From Paragonimus skrjabini miyazakii (Eukaryota > Platyhelminthes > Trematoda > Plagiorchiida > Troglotrematidae), in the NCBI GenBank assembly GCA_014338405.1, contig JTDE01000147.1, positions 83,283 to 147,282 on the forward strand: DNA of 64,000 bases. The letters run 5' to 3'. How positions within the stretch are numbered: position 1 is the stretch's first letter; the number at the start of each line of letters is the position of its first letter. Of this stretch, positions 1 to 15,249 are shown piece by piece. A program made the position numbers and the translations under genes. The notes beneath the pieces were generated by a model. The model saw only the letters and a list, made by a program, of their open reading frames with translations. It was not told the DNA's origin and made no database searches.

Positions 1-3000
1 AGATTGTTAGATCAATTTAAAATGACACAAGGTTTTAATTTACTCAATATACTGATAATTTGCCGAAGATAGTCTTATGCAATAAATGCAACGATATTAT
101 ACACTATGCTTTGTAAAAGGAATTCCTAGGAAATGTGATAGACGAATAGTGCATTCTCCTATATAAATGATTCGACCTGAAAATAAAGCGTATACCTGTA
201 ATTGTCAAGTTATCTTGGCCTCGACAACAACTCATTGTGGCAAATTCAAAATGATTAGTGAACATGTGATGTGCACACATTCGATTTATGTGATCTTATA
301 ACACTTGAGCCCTTCAGGACGTGTTTCATTTAGTGAAAGTTTCAAAGATTTATTATAATAAATGCGTGCTAGACTGACTAACCTTGAAATGCAAGTGCTG
401 TAAACCATATTCCATTCAATATCTTGTTTTGGTATCGGTAATCAAAGCAATGTTCTGGTGACATCCCGAAGTTATATTTTCGCTAGATGGGGTTCGCTAA
501 AACGGTTTTCGTCGATGAGTACGAAACAGGATAGAAAAACAACAGTGTGAAGTACTCTTGACAAAAAAGTTGCGTGTATACAACGAACAAAATGACGAAT
601 ACAAGATTTGTTTATGTACAACAGATGTTTATATCAAAGGTAACAATTTGTTATACTTTTATCCGCTTATTAATAAGAAAAATATTATTTATTTTTCAAG
701 TTTGTTTTAGGGAATTGCTACTAGTCAAGCTATTTCCACATAACTAAGTTTTGGCTGATAATTTTTGTATAACTGCATACAAGTAAATGCAAGTGGACAT
801 TTCTGATCCAACAAAGTAATATTCCGAAACATCAACGGTAGAACCTATTTGACAGCAAGCCGCACAGGTTAAGCAGGTGTGAGATAAACAAAATACAATG
901 TACGATAAATGAACAACGTCAGCATACTAACGTTTGCCGTCCGGCTCTGTCTAATGGCAGCGACTTTTCAAACAGTATGACAGAGTAAAACGAATAGCAC
1001 GGCACTGGCTTAGATGTTTTCAAAAATACTTCAGAATAGAGCTGGTTTCCTTCGCATCACAGTTTTCTTCAAAACTGTGCAGCTCTAACTGCGACTATTA
1101 TAAACCAATTTGTCACACTAGATGAACCAATGGAACACAGTTATAGACAATGTTCCGATAGGGCCTACTCCGTAATACATCCCCGCCGATGAAATGTGTA
1201 CATTAACAAAAGTGGTGCGATCATATTTCGCCTTCAGCGCCAAAATTTGGCCACAAGGGAAAATTAATCAACAAAAATAAAGTTTAATCACACCTCATTG
1301 TGTCGGCTTTCCCGGTTCAAAGGTGTGAAAATCCAATCTGACACTAAACATTCCAAGTGCTTACTCATATGTGTTTTACTTTTCTTCTTGCTGATACCTA
1401 TTCAGGCCTTGACTCAGATGTTTTGTTTAGTCCTTTCAATGTGACACCCCTGCGAACAATTGTATGTTTACTGTCGTGATTTCCTTGAATGGTGCGTGTA
1501 TCATCGTTTAGGCAACTTAGTTCATTCTCGTAAATTTAATTTCTTCATCGCTCACAAGAACTATGTTGGATACGAATATTACATCAACTGATCATAGTTC
1601 ACTTTAACATCTTCAGCATCGAGCAATAATTCATTTCTTGAAAAATAACTGTTGAAAAACTGTTGTCGCTGTCAAGTTATCTACTTTCCTAGATTGTCTT
1701 ACTAGTAATTTACCAATGTGGCTCAATTTTGTTCGGATTATTCATAACCGGTGGTAAATCATTACGCTCTTGTTCGATGGTACAATCAAGCTATCTAATA
1801 AAAACCCCTTGAGTTGTAACTCAAGAATAAATGCCTAGGAAGCAAACATCCGTTATTAAATGAACATTTCAAAAGGCTCTTCTCCTCACAAGGGTTTACA
1901 ATAAGGATACTTCCAAGTTGTAAGAAACTACATTATTACGTATATCTCATGAATCGGTCAAGAGTTTCCAGACGGTAGTGCACTGGCATATAAGTGAAAT
2001 AAACCTGTACCACAAGTTTTTTCAACTTTGTGTGAAACCCGCTGCACAGTTCACACACATTGCGCATATTCGAGGGAACTTTGCTTCAGTTTACGTCAGT
2101 ATTCGCTGTCGACATGCAAGCTACTCGTTACTTTGAATCAGACATGTCCTATTATTAAATGTTCGTTTTTATTCACATTGGCAAACTTACCAGTATACGT
2201 TAATACTTGGTGAACAAAAGTCCCGGAAAATACGGTCAGGCGCACATATCCTTTGTGAAATCTTCGAATCTAAAGTACAGTCTTTTCAAATTTTCGAAAT
2301 CGTTTGCGAGCTATGTATTAATCTAGGTTCACGGATAGTACAGCGTTACATCATGTGTGACGAGTCCATTTTAGCTCCATAAAACTTCGACAAAAGGTGT
2401 CATTTTTCATCAGAAAGCGGGATCATCGCCAACTTTCCCGCTCGATCACTGATTTTTTATAATCACGCACCGACATGTTTTTTGTAATGTCATCAAATCT
2501 TTAGCGTACGTAACAGAAAGCTTTCGCGAGGTATTCACATTATCCTGGTCACATAAGTAATGCCCTGTGTTGGATGTTTCAAGCGTGTTAATCGTTGATT
2601 ACGTGGCACTACGTCTGAGTAAACTGTATATGAAGTTATAATGTTGTTCAAAATCATTTCCTGCAAATTTGTTGTCAATGTTTCGTACAAAGCTAATTTT
2701 CTTTTTTGATCAAGCTGAGGACGAGTTCGCTGAACTATAACCACTTTCATAATAACGCTTAATATTGACTGGTTTAATGAGATTGTTCTCAAATTGTCTG
2801 TTTTCTATATTCTTGTGGTCACGCGTAAACTAGCAAAATGAGTATCCACAATAAATGCCCTTTGGTGATAAACATGCCATATAATGTTGCCGTAGCAACT
2901 CCTAGTAGACAAGCCGCCATACTCAACGTTACTAGTTGCAATCGAAACCATTTCGCAGGCTGTTATTCCAGTGCGTCGTTTTATTACACCATGTTATGTT

Positions 3001-6000
3001 CTGCTTTTTGATACTGATGCGTTTCAATTAGACAAGTACGTCAGTTCAAAGTAAGCGCATATTTTCCTTAACTGGAATAACCGTCGAACCATTTATCTTT
3101 TGAAAGTAAGCATAGCTTACTTGATTTGTAAAGTACGTACTATATAAAATTATCTAAGTAGAAGTGTTGTAACATCTCGGTTTTGAGCAGACATTATTCA
3201 ATAATAATATACCTGGGTAAAAGTCAACAGTGCGTATGATTCAGTCGCAACATTGCTTGTATTCGGTGACCGATAAATCATGGAAAATTTGAGGACAATT
3301 AACTTGCCATGTGCACTTTCAAGTGAATAATGTGAAGGTTATATATTCGCATTATTGATTTTGGGTTAATTAGAACTTCAAAGCATAAAGGTCATGACCG
3401 TGAGACATTTTATCTGTATATATATGAACTGATCCTTTGTCCGAGCATTATTATACTTTCCTAAAACATTCAGTCCACGGTCGATCAATTATGTCAATGA
3501 AATAGCTATTAAAAGCAATTGAACAACTCCAAATAATTTTTATACATGAATTGGTTAACATCATAGGTAGAAAAAATAAGTATGACAGCCTAAATAACTT
3601 TATTTGTTATCATCTGGGTGATTGTATTCGAAAAATAGTTCAGCTAGCTCTCTTTTTTACACCATCAATAATTGAAATCTCGTAGGTTTCTAATAAAAAT
3701 AGTTTGGACTTCTCCGCTGATCCAGAACACAAACATTTCACTTAACATATAAGTACAATATGAATTGCTTTCAACCAAGTGTGACAAATTCAATGGCAAT
3801 GCTTTCCGATGCGAGATTTTTATCACAGAAAACCTGATACCGCTGTAAAAACAGTTTATACCTCAGGAGCACTGACAACACAAGTCATGATAATTTGAAT
3901 GTAACCCATACTATGTGATCCCTATGATCATGAAAAGTCTTAATATATTCGAATCATTTTTGTTATTTCCACGTCAATAGCATATTGTACATGTATTGCG
4001 ATACGCTGCTATTCTCCCTGAAGCATTTGTTGAACCGCTTATATAATCTGCCAACGCAAGCCGGCGAAAAGTAACAAGTTTACCCATTCATGGTTCAACT
4101 TTTTAGTAGGCAAAAACATACCATAGCTAGTAAGCAATAAAAAGGCAGGTTTTATAAGTGAAGTGCGGTTTTACATTTTGAACTGTTCATTGTTAGCCTT
4201 TCTAATGTTTCATACATCGCATTCACTCGGCCGTTAAATGTGTTTTTGTAAATTGAACCTTCCTCGATGTCAATTTGCAAGCCATATGAAACCCATTCTC
4301 CTCAGATATCTCACCGATAGAAGGTGTGGTGTCCCATTCTAACAAGTAGTATATTTTTTACTTTGAAAGAGCTTCCCACTATCCTTTATTTGTCACAAAA
4401 TTGATACGGCATGTATACATTGCTTCTAAGAAAGTTGAAATAGTTTACATTAAAGACGATCCAAGTTTCCCATCAGGCTGTCTCCGGTGAACTAACAGAC
4501 CGATACTTGCAAGCCGTCTTCATTATTTATTGTACATACCTCAAGGAACCACTCGTGTGCAGCATGTTGACTAGCGTCCTCTCAGTTGCATCCTGTTTAT
4601 GCTGCAAACGTTTTGGTGGTGGACACGTTCTTTGTAGGATATTATTCCGTTCTGTATGTAACCGTAAACGAGCTTAGTGCTTACAATATGGATGCAAATT
4701 AATTTGCTCATATTTAGTTTCGCATCAACAATATCAAGGTTTTCAATGAGTAAACAGGATTAGATGGAATCGTCACAAACACATAGTGATTTTGGACACT
4801 TCAACGCGATAAGCGTCAGTTACTGTCCACAGTCCACAAAAAGCACAGCAGATACCTTTAACATGCCGAACTCAGGCTTTTCGGCGAAACCACTTTGTTC
4901 ATAAGTCATGTCTTTTTAATTGTACTATGAACTAGGTCCGATTGGGTACTGTAATGCATGGTGACTTTGCAGTGGTCACAGACTGTCACATACATCATAT
5001 TTGGTGCGAATGTTTTGAGTGAAGAAATGTGTAGGTGGACAGCCGGGAGTGCAATCCAACCGTCCTTATAAGGGTATGCTGAAACAACTGCGAAAATTGT
5101 GCACGTGCCCCGTTTTAGCGTAATCTTTTCTTGATGGACCACTTGGTGCAAACCGCTTGAATTATGTACGACCATGATTTACAAAATTTATTCACCAACT
5201 TGCGTTGTGAATGAGGATGACACCTAGATTTTCTCATTTAAATGACACATTAATGGGGCTGCTATTACGATCTGGTTAGATAACGTTTACTGTCCTGCAA
5301 ATAAGCTGATTAGCGAACGTTGCTGACTGAGAGGTGGTATGATTTCCAAAATGACTTTTACCACAAAGCGCTTTAATGTGATGGAGGCGGCTCCAGCATA
5401 TGTCTTCAAATTATTTCAACTAACACTCAGATTTTATAAACATTGTGGTATGTTTGCACAGTGCTCTACCAAGACAATGAAGTTCTGCTAGGTTACAATA
5501 TGTGGTTTCCATTTTCGATTTTGCAGGATGCATTCTGAGCAGGTAGGTTGATTTTTTTTACGTTTAGGTCACCATAGAGAACAAGAAATTCATAGTGAGA
5601 AGCGATGAAAACGTTATGCTCAAAAAATCTTTAGGCATGAACACAAAGACGTATGCGCTGGTTAACGGTAGATTCATCTCTTGTCTTCTACGTTGACTCT
5701 AAGTAAACGAGATTTTTAAGCTGGCTTTTGAAACAGCCTCCGGCGCATAAAACATTAAGGCGTTCCCACCAACGGTGTGTCCAATCCTTGCGGACTCCCC
5801 ATCTACAGGTTAAACGCAGATCATCTGAACCCATTTGAACATCTGTTTAGGAACGTTTGAAGTGCAATGTAGTCAACACTGAAATGAACGATTATTATGC
5901 CCTAGCCTTTAGTTTAGCGATTTTATGAGCAACCCACGATCTACCTAAACCAAACAATTACTTAGCCTGAAGTGACAAATGATGATTGAAATCAAGAGAT

Positions 6001-9000
6001 AACGGTATTGCCACTTTTACGAACACATTTTACATTTGTCCCTCAATAGAGATTTCTGGTAAAGTTTGTGTTTGAGTACGAAGTGCTTGAATTACGCAAT
6101 TTGTGGCCATAAAGCGCTATACTTGTCCAGCCTCCGCATTCTGTGCATTAAATCCCATTTTTATTGACATAGTTTTGAACTGTGAACGGCACTATATTTA
6201 ATTGGCAAGTGAGTAAACGTTAGGATCACACATTGTGTGGTTAATGATCGAGCCATCAATGTTCATAGTTTTCAGGCAGAATTATGTGCACTACAAAAGA
6301 TTATCTAGCAGTTGTTTAAGGCCTGTTCGGATCCAGTTGAAAACTTCCATTTGATCTTCACGTAACGTGAAAGTTCAAGTTATTTATGTTTTATCTAAAC
6401 ATTGCTATTTCAAGGGAAACATCCAAACAACCCGAGATTGTGGAAATGTTATAGAGGTAAACACGTGAAAACCGGTGACCATGATGGCGATCGTCAGGTG
6501 AAAAATAAAGTACACCATTAATAAACATAACTTGACTTAGATAGTGCGCATTGCATGTCAGATGCATGTAGGATGGTAGGGGGTTAATATAATCTAACTG
6601 AATCAACCAACCGATAAATTGGAAGATTGGTAGGTTAGATTTCAGTCCGATCCAAAACCAATTTGTCAAACCACCTATGGATAAAACTGGAAATAAACGA
6701 TCCTAGACAAAGCAACACGTAGACTTTTAATTTGCTGACTATGGAGGTAATTTGCGACGCCAATTTCCTGAGTAAAATTGAGAAATATTAACATTGTATC
6801 GAATCCTTTTCCACATTGTGTGAATACAAGTTTTCTACTATAAGTTGCTACGATCACGTTTTAATTTTCTGTATAGACACGTCCTTCACTTTATATCCGA
6901 AAAATTCCCTGTCAAATGCGATTGTTTGTTCCAACTGGATGTTTTTCATCTGAGATCAGGGTTTTCCCTCATCTGCTGCAATTCCAGTCGAAACATAAAT
7001 ATTTTCCACAAGCACATTCATCAGGAAATTTGTCAAGAGTTACTGACTAGGTTATAAACTGCGCGGTCAAAAAGACGATCAAAAATGAACAACATATTCC
7101 AATGAACACTGAGGAATTGAACCAACTGTGCACCCACAAACCATTCGATGGAAATATTCGTACAGGTACAAACGATCGTTAACACACGCAAGCTCACAAA
7201 GTCAATTTCCCAACCGGTGCACACGAACCTTATCATACTACTCCCAGTTCAAAACGAAGATGGTCCGAACTAGACCCATCCTAAGCTATGTATTTGTTTG
7301 GATGTTTTACAGTGGAATATTTAGGTCAGACAAGATGTAGATCAGATAGATCAGTGAACAACACGGCATATTTCGAACCTCGCTAAGTTACTGTTTACCT
7401 GGTCACCACTGGCCACGTGGTCAATCTTGCCGGTGTAATCCGTGTACACTTAAGTCTGACAGCCCTCCGAACCGTTCATTCCCACTAGTGATACATTGGC
7501 ACTTCATTGACTGGAACCAACCCAACCTCATGGTTATTTGAATCAAAATGTGTAGGCAGTTGTACTTTGTTTAATCTCTTTTAATTTCTTCCTGAAATGA
7601 ATCTTCACATTAGTTAAGGATGTCCAGTTTTGTTATTCTGCGTGAGAATTATACAACCAGCTTTTGCGTCACGTGAAATAGGAATTAGTTCAGAATGCTT
7701 ACAGTCACTCAAGGAATCTCCCGTGTTTTCTGTTGCAAACATAGCTGTGTATGCTAAACATGAAAACAGGGCAGCGGTGATGGATTTATGTGGCACACGT
7801 GGTTGATGTACTAACCGGATATTCCACACCAATATATTCGTTGTAGTAATATTTTTCCACGGGAATGCTGGACTACATAGTTTACTGCTTGTTTGGCAGC
7901 ACCACCAAGTTAATATCATAATAAGAAGCAGTTTATACACTAAACCTTGGCAAATATTTATTTGGAGTTGTTGAACTTTAATGATATGAACAGAATGATC
8001 ATCTCTAATATTATATTGTTGATGTGGTCTTCATTGAAGTAGTCGATAGTTGAACACTTGATCGTGTTTTGTTAAAACTTCGTATATGCCCTAACCTGTG
8101 AAGTGTTCCACACTAACATATGGCTTATACTCATTGGAAGGAAGACAATGACTCGGAATTAATAATAGTCAAATGCATAACTGACGCCACTCCTGTAAAT
8201 ACACCTGCCTGAGGACGAATTTCTGAAAAATTCCCTGTTATGCATCCTTTTGCATACTATCCTGTTTTCAAATATTCTTTTATTGAAAGAGTCACTGCGA
8301 TACCCTATAAAAAACGATTCGCCAAATGCATCATATTAAAAAACTGATTGCATATTTTTTTGGACATATGCAGCTTACAACGTTTTATCGTTTGCAGTGA
8401 CGTTTTAACATTGTAACCGTGGAAATAAAACATCAGATAGCATCCGAAGCTTAATGAAGATTGATATACTGTTCGAAAATTTCTCCAATTTCCGGAAATC
8501 ACTAAAATATTTGTTCGAGAGATTTGTTCATTGAATAACCCGTACAACAGCAGGTCACGTGATAAAGCACAAACAGATTAGCTGAACCATAGCAGATCAC
8601 GCAAACCCTATTTCCATAAGACAAAACTTTCTGTCCCTGAAGTTTCTAAACTACCGCAACTATTGTCAAATTCATGACCGGTGAAAAGCATAGATTTCAG
8701 ATAACAGTTTAGCCAAACTTCAGTTCATCTAACGGCAGTTTAGCCTAAGATGTTGACTTGACAACCAGCGATGTCTCTATATAAAAAAATCGATTTATCG
8801 ACATTGCAAAATGATAAGGGTATTTACCATCATGACCACATAATTACCCGATAGTAGCTGACCAGTCACATGCAAGCTGTTTGTCATAATCAGTCTTCTT
8901 TCAATAAAATGGACTCCGTTTCCAATAGTGTCTCATGTCAAAATGCCACTCCTATGAGTAATGCTGTACTGTTTAACACGCCTCGTTTTGTATGTACCTC

Positions 9001-12000
9001 CCGATACCATAAACGATAGGTTGATATATCGCAACGGTATATGTGTGCAGCATAGATCAGCTGAATAACGTACTACTTCTACTGAGTACACACATTTTGG
9101 TACATAAGTTGTTGATTTACTGCCAGCGTTTACAGTGATGTACAAAGATCAATGAAGAACACAAATTTCACTCGGTTTCACATAGGTCTTATAGAATAGT
9201 ATATCGTGCCAAACAACTTACGTGCAGCACTAGCCGATTTAAACATCAAACGACTGGTTCCCCTCACAAGCAAATTTATATTCTTTCCGGGACATTTATC
9301 GTGCATATAAAGTCACACATGATTTTTATGCCACGGTAAAGTCATTTGGCTTTTATTCTGCAAGTTGCTTGTCAGCGTCAAAGCATCTTCAGGTTTCTTT
9401 CATATGCATTTTTCTTGAAATTTACTAGTTGAAAATAAATTTGTATTTGGTGTAAATAGACGGTACGGCCCTGTTTGTGCGTCTATTAATGCCGTAGTAA
9501 TGCTGGCTTTTGTAAGGTTGATATTCTGTTTCCTCGAATGAATAGAGTTTACTTAAGGTTTTCAAATCTGTAACCATTTGCTAACTTGCCACTGGTGAGT
9601 ACTTCCGTTTGCCCTCGTAATAAGCATTTCTGACATAAATTTCATCCAGGCAAAATGTACGCCATCAATGTAAAATATTTGAAAGCAGATTTGCAATGTT
9701 CAGTTAGCGAAAAGAGAGTTACGAATGCTTGGCAACGGAGATTCTGTTTAGGTTATGGGGCTCGTAAAATATGTTATACACATTCGATTGTTACAATTTC
9801 AGACCAGTTTCGCGACGCTACGTTTTGCACCATCAAAGTCAAGTTCAATAGCGACGTGGTTGTTTATCCTGTTTGAAATGCTTGAAAAATCTTGAGAAGA
9901 TAACTAGTTACCATGGTCATTTTGTTAAAGCCATAAGAAACGACAAGATAAGTGATTGACTACACTCAATTGTGAAGTTTATAATTTCATGTTGTAGCTT
10001 TGTAGCCTGGTTGAAGTAGCGTTTGCCGCGTTTTGGCATGCTGTTTTTGTTGCTGATTTATATCCAGCCGATGTCCAGATTATATGCACTTGTGTCAAGT
10101 CTAAGCAAGGTTATGTGGTACAGTAAGATGCATTCCACTATGTCAGCCGAGAACATTGAATTTCTCCACTACTGTATGCACATAGTTGGTGTAGTCAATC
10201 CTTTTTCATAAATTACTGTTATACGACTAATTTTTGCTTTGTGCAAGTGAGAATGAAAGAGAGACACATCTGCCCAACTTAACATGCAATTTGCATAAAA
10301 CAATCAGCCGCTGGTGACAGGTAAACTAATCGAAAGCGATACCGCCTCACGTTTGGCTAATTTGCAATAGTTAGTTTAGTGCCCTGAAGTATGTTAAGTT
10401 TAATCTTTCCTTTAGTTTGTATCAATCTGTTTGCGAAACATATCAGTCATACTAAACCAGAACCAGGATAAATCAATAAAAAAAGAGTTGATTTGATAAC
10501 GGTAATTGTTTTTAATGCATAGCTTGAAATTCACATGGTTACTGAGGTTCTGAGCATCGATAGCAGTTAAACTACGTAATCACCTGATAGAACTATGAAG
10601 TGATTAAACTATTAACGAATATTTCAAAATAAGATTAATACGTAATCAACGTATCTGGCAATCAGTGAAAAATAAAAGCTTAGTTCAATTATAACAAAAC
10701 AACTTTGGCTAGATATTTGAATATCTCGAAGGGTTTAGTATTGATCAAGTTCAATCGCACAAGTTATTCCCCCAACCTTTGTGTATTCGTCTGTATTATT
10801 TATCAAATGTTAAACAGTTAATGTTGCTCTGTTTTGGCCGGAAAATGCTCCAAGTGTTGTTGCTCCCAGAATGTGTTTGTGTGTGAGTTTGACAATTACA
10901 ACTCTAATAAGCAAACGCAGTAAGATATGAACCCGAAAAGTACAAGTCATCGTCAGTTACATGATTGATATTTTCTTGTCCCGATGCACTTGATCAAGCG
11001 AATTATAAACAGTTATGCGCGATAACAGAAGAATAAGCCTATCAGAACCATGGAAAACTAAATGTTTTTATCAGTTCTTCTAAGGCGATTCCGTCGCTTC
11101 ACCGGCAAATACCCGGTGAGGTTTTGTCACGGACACTACCAAAGTATTCAGAATCAGTAGGCTGATTACATCAGCAATTAACATAGTAGCTCACTAATAT
11201 CTGTTTGGAACGAAAATAAATACCTAATACTAATCGTCGAACTAGTGCTGCTGAACGACATTACCGGTAGAGTAAGCCAACGTAAATAAGGTTAGAATGT
11301 TTTTAGAGGAAATCAAATGCTCTACTTGGTTCTCAACATAGATACCTCTGCTTGACGCGGAGGCGAGCAGTGCCAGTGCCGTATTATAACTTAGGCGAGC
11401 TGATAATGTGAGTTCTATCATCAGTAGCGCCGTTTGTAGTTAGTTCAAACCGAGTGGCAAACAGCGGCCCTGAAAGACAATGTGTAGCAGTGTATGAGAG
11501 ACTTCACTACATCAAGACGTTGGCTGCAGCTATCTAAAATAAACCTCATATACGTTGGGAAGCTTCGAATGTTTAGGCTGCCATACTGAATACAATAGGT
11601 ACTACATACTGTTGATCTCCCGTATCCTGTTTATATATGCTAACGCTCCTAAGACCATTCACAGAGTCCATCATAGTGAATGCAAACTAAAGTCTAGGTT
11701 GCATTTTTGCACCTTCTGCAACTCCGTGTCACAAATTAATAGATAACCGAACATTACATTTTTGAAAAAGCAACAATCACCAATCTACTAACATGAATTA
11801 ATTCAGACACGACGGTATCAGCTTACAATTGGGCAAAAATACAGGACAGCGGTAGATATGGAGACTTTATACATTTAGATTAGTTGTAGTTGTGTTAGAT
11901 TAGTTTACTTTGCAAGTGAAGTGGCACTCAAAATTACTGCGGCCTACATGATAACATTCTTTGTTCAGTTAATGAAAACAGAATAGTCGTGACTTCGTAC

Positions 12001-13035
12001 AACCCGAAACGAAATGACTTAATAATTAGGTTTAATGTGCCCTGTGAAAAAAAACTAATATTTTTGCACACTAGAGTCACATCTTTCGTGAACGTCCACC
12101 CAGTGTGAACACATAATAACCAGAATTGACAGCTTTTTTGAAAAATTGCCTTGTAAAAAAGATGGTTCCACAGTACTTTACGAAAAAGGTAAAAGACGAT
12201 ATATCAATCGGTAAGCACCATGAGAATCCGCCGTCTATTGTAGTGCAACTGGTTTAAGGCCCGTCCCGTTGTAAAACACCGGTCAATGCGCCACTGGCCG
12301 GGTCAGAATTATGTTTTCTTCCTTGTGTATGAGCCTTCGTGCGTACACTGAGGATATCCTACACAAGGTCATTGAATTATTCGGCCGCGGATGTATACGG
12401 CTGTTACATATTCTTATGGATCATCATTGGGAAATTACTATAACTGTTGCTATGTATCAATCATAGGTTAATAATGAGGCTTTCAAGATAATTTAATAAT
12501 GCTGAGGTAAAGGATATCAGGCCCTGTCCACAGATGACTTAAGGAGATTAGGATATTGAATGTTGATAAACTTTGAACTGTAAACTTGAAGGCTTTTGCT
12601 TTTGACAGCGGGCTGACTGGAACGGAAGAACCGACCTTTCTGCTCCCAGTATGTAGGTGATTCGGGTTTAATGAACTGAGTTGGTTCCTAGACCGAAACT
12701 CGACGACCCGCATACACACATATAGGAGCATTGCTTTCCTTTTAGACCTGACTAAAAGGTCAACAAAATCTTGTTCGGCGGGTTGACCAATTGATGTTGA
12801 CGGTTACTATGCAAGCTTGTGGTCAGCTAACATCTCGGTTTACCATATTTACTGCATCTTATGTCACCCAGGAGAGGCGATAGAACTAGAATTATGTCAC
12901 AGTTGCACAACTTATCCAGAACACCAATTACTGCTGCTAGTTTCCATTGTTGCTCTTATTTCTTTCCAACGAACAGTAGATTCATTCACTTGTCTTCATC
13001 TTAACAACATGTTTCCAGAATAACATATCTACCGT
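1..13035. other. No recognised gene; upstream non-coding DNA
   Basis: About 13 kb of A+T-rich sequence. Every open frame here is short (under about 110 codons), lacks recognisable domains and looks like chance. A small G+C-rich hairpin lies at 11099-11119 (7-bp stem, TCACCGG against CCGGTGA). I see no RNA gene, tandem array or transposon protein. It may be intergenic DNA or a 5' intron of the channel gene further along. The sequence alone does not decide between these. Confidence 0.6.
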
Positions 13036-13260
13036 TTGGTGCGCAATTTTCGTTGAAATGCCGATCAGTTATCTTTCGTATGTATTTCAGAAAAGTAGAG
13101 AACAAAACAAATGCGTTGGACGACGCAATCAGACTACCGGCGTTCGTCCCAATGTGCACGATAGTCCTTAACAGAGTGGGGCCACCTGCAAATGACTGCC
13201 ACACTATCGAGTTATGTCCATGGCTGAGATGGTGACTGTTACCTTCAGGCGCTGAAATGC
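13036..13260 (-). repeat. Possible 3' remnant of the neighbouring LINE
   Basis: Read on the - strand, this patch is more G+C-rich than its surroundings. It contains a stretch beginning GTCACCATCTCAGCCATGGA (13220-13239 on the + strand) that resembles 3' tails I associate with fluke LINEs. It lies about 600 bp beyond the last recognisable reverse-transcriptase sequence of the 13850-16510 element, and the DNA between is unrecognisable. The assignment rests on memory of family resemblance only and could be wrong. Confidence 0.2.
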
Positions 13261-13859
13261 GGTACTCGACATATGGAGGTCATGTGATATATATTTGCTG
13301 CATTATTTTTCCATCTGAAGTACAGCATGCCATGATGCCGAATATATCTTCCAGTCACTTCTCTTCTGTGGCAAACGTTAAGCATTTGAGTCATCTGATA
13401 ATGTGAGATGGTTGACTGTTCGACGTACTTCAGAAAGAGGGTAATAAGGACGAAGAACGTACTTCTGGCAACGGTTGAACGTTCATCAGCTAAAGATTAC
13501 GTCAATGTAATGAACACACGACCCTTTTCTGGTATGTGTCAATATGTTTTAACCGGGGTACGTAGTCGGACAGCGCACTTCGATTTTATTTGGGGGCATC
13601 TTGTCATTTTGAAGCTCAACATTCTCTCCCCACCATCTGGATTGTGAGGATAAGCTGTGGAATCTTCAGCGGATCAGAAATTTGCTTTTATGCTCTTACG
13701 TTTCTTTGCCAATTGATACATCTTTGCTGACATTTTCTAGGTTATATTCTTGTCTAACTAATATTTATATAAAGCAGTGTTTGTGTAAAATTGTACGTTA
13801 ACGATGGCTAATCACAGGCAGTATTTTGACATATTTGTTGCTAATAGGTCACGTTTCCG

Positions 13860-15138
13860 TACCATAGTGTAAAAAAGAACGTGCGTAAGCATTTTATATC
13901 CTTCTTTCAGCGACAACCGAACGTCTTTTCGATGTCACAGATGACGCAGACTGCCAACGGAAACCTCCATCTCTGCTATTTCCACTGATATATTGTGAGA
14001 AATATTACAGGTCGACAGGATAGTGCTACCCAAATACGTGAAACTGTCCACAGTCTCAATTGAGTTACCTGTATTAAATTAGGAATGGGAGTGTTCCAGT
14101 CTTGTAGAAGCATTTAATAGTTTGACGATGCAAAGCATAATTTTAGAGACCAGCCAGGCCATTTACCTTGCCCAGCATGATCCAAGCTGGGCTAATTAAA
14201 ACCGTGTCATCCGCGTACTCCATGTCCGTCAACCTAGCGCCAGGAAGCAGCTGAACACCGAGCTCCCCGGACTCCACAAACACAACTTCTGGTGAAGATA
14301 GTTCCAGGGAGGGTTACGAGCAGCTAAATCGAAAGCAACATTTAGGTCTGAAAAGACCACGACCTTTGGCTGCCTACAAGAGTTTCGATGTCCCGATATC
14401 CGTCACAAGCTAAAAATTTGATCAGTACACTCTCAGCTAAATCGGAATCCTGTATGTTCTTCGTATATCTGGCTTTCTGTGGACTTAGTGGGCAAACGTG
14501 GTATAACGCTCGTGTGTACCTAAACAGAGGCACCTGTGGTTGTCACATAGATTTCTGGTTACAAACGAGGATTGCGGCTGATGAACACCAACCATCCTGC
14601 ACTTCTACAATCTCCCAAATCGCCCGAAAGCCTTACATCAGTGCTGAGGTCAATCGCTACTCACCATATATGAAAGGAGAAGGGAAGAGATCTTGTCTAG
14701 CTGCCTTATTATCAAGCCGTAACTCAACCTTCAGAGCCACTTCATCCTCCGACGGTGAGCCGTCGGGAAAGCAATAACTGACAATTCGGGCCCCGTCGTC
14801 CACATGAACCGGTTGAGCAGGCTAGATTGCTTCTCAAAATATACAGCCCATCTGTCAAGTTGGCGCAATTGGCTGGTGATAAATGAACCATATTTTTTAC
14901 AAATGATCTTACTTACACCGACTCGACGACCAGTACAACCACGGATCAGAGAAAAAAGCCTCCAGTTATTCCCAGATAAATAGGCAGTTTCCATATATTT
15001 CAACTGTTCGACCAAATGGTGCTCACGGTTTTGAGCAAGCTTGCGTTTAAGTTCTCGACGGTCGTCATAATGTGCAATCCTAGGTTGAATCGAGCCCACG
15101 ATTTTTGTCGATGCAACAGAAGTCCAGTTCTGTTGCAA
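13860..15138 (-). pseudogene. LINE linker and reverse transcriptase, fragmented
   Basis: The linker (15138-14731) includes a basic stretch and RQLDRWAVYFEKQ, which matches the segment between endonuclease and RT in fluke LINEs. RT motif A reads VVFSDLNVAFDL at 14361-14326. The catalytic YADD box is intact at 14217-14206 within LTDMEYADDTVLI. A thumb segment reads VDSFTYLGSTI (about 14060-14030), followed by SLRHL and DVRLSLK. Motif A and YADD are only about 110 bp apart, far less than normal, so the RT core has lost the intervening motif B region. Several frame changes and stops separate the segments. Retained YADD does not mean activity. Confidence 0.85.
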
Positions 15139-15249
15139 CTACACGGTTTCTTTATAACGAACCTACTCACGGAAAACTTTCGTAAATGCTGTGATTTGTC
15201 CTCAGAATTCTTTAGATTCGCTCACCTAAATCGAACTGGGTAATTTGTC

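Noticed and set aside
508..530. CGATGAGTACGAAAC as a hammerhead core
   Set aside because: The core lacks CTGA and the space for stem II is only about three bases.
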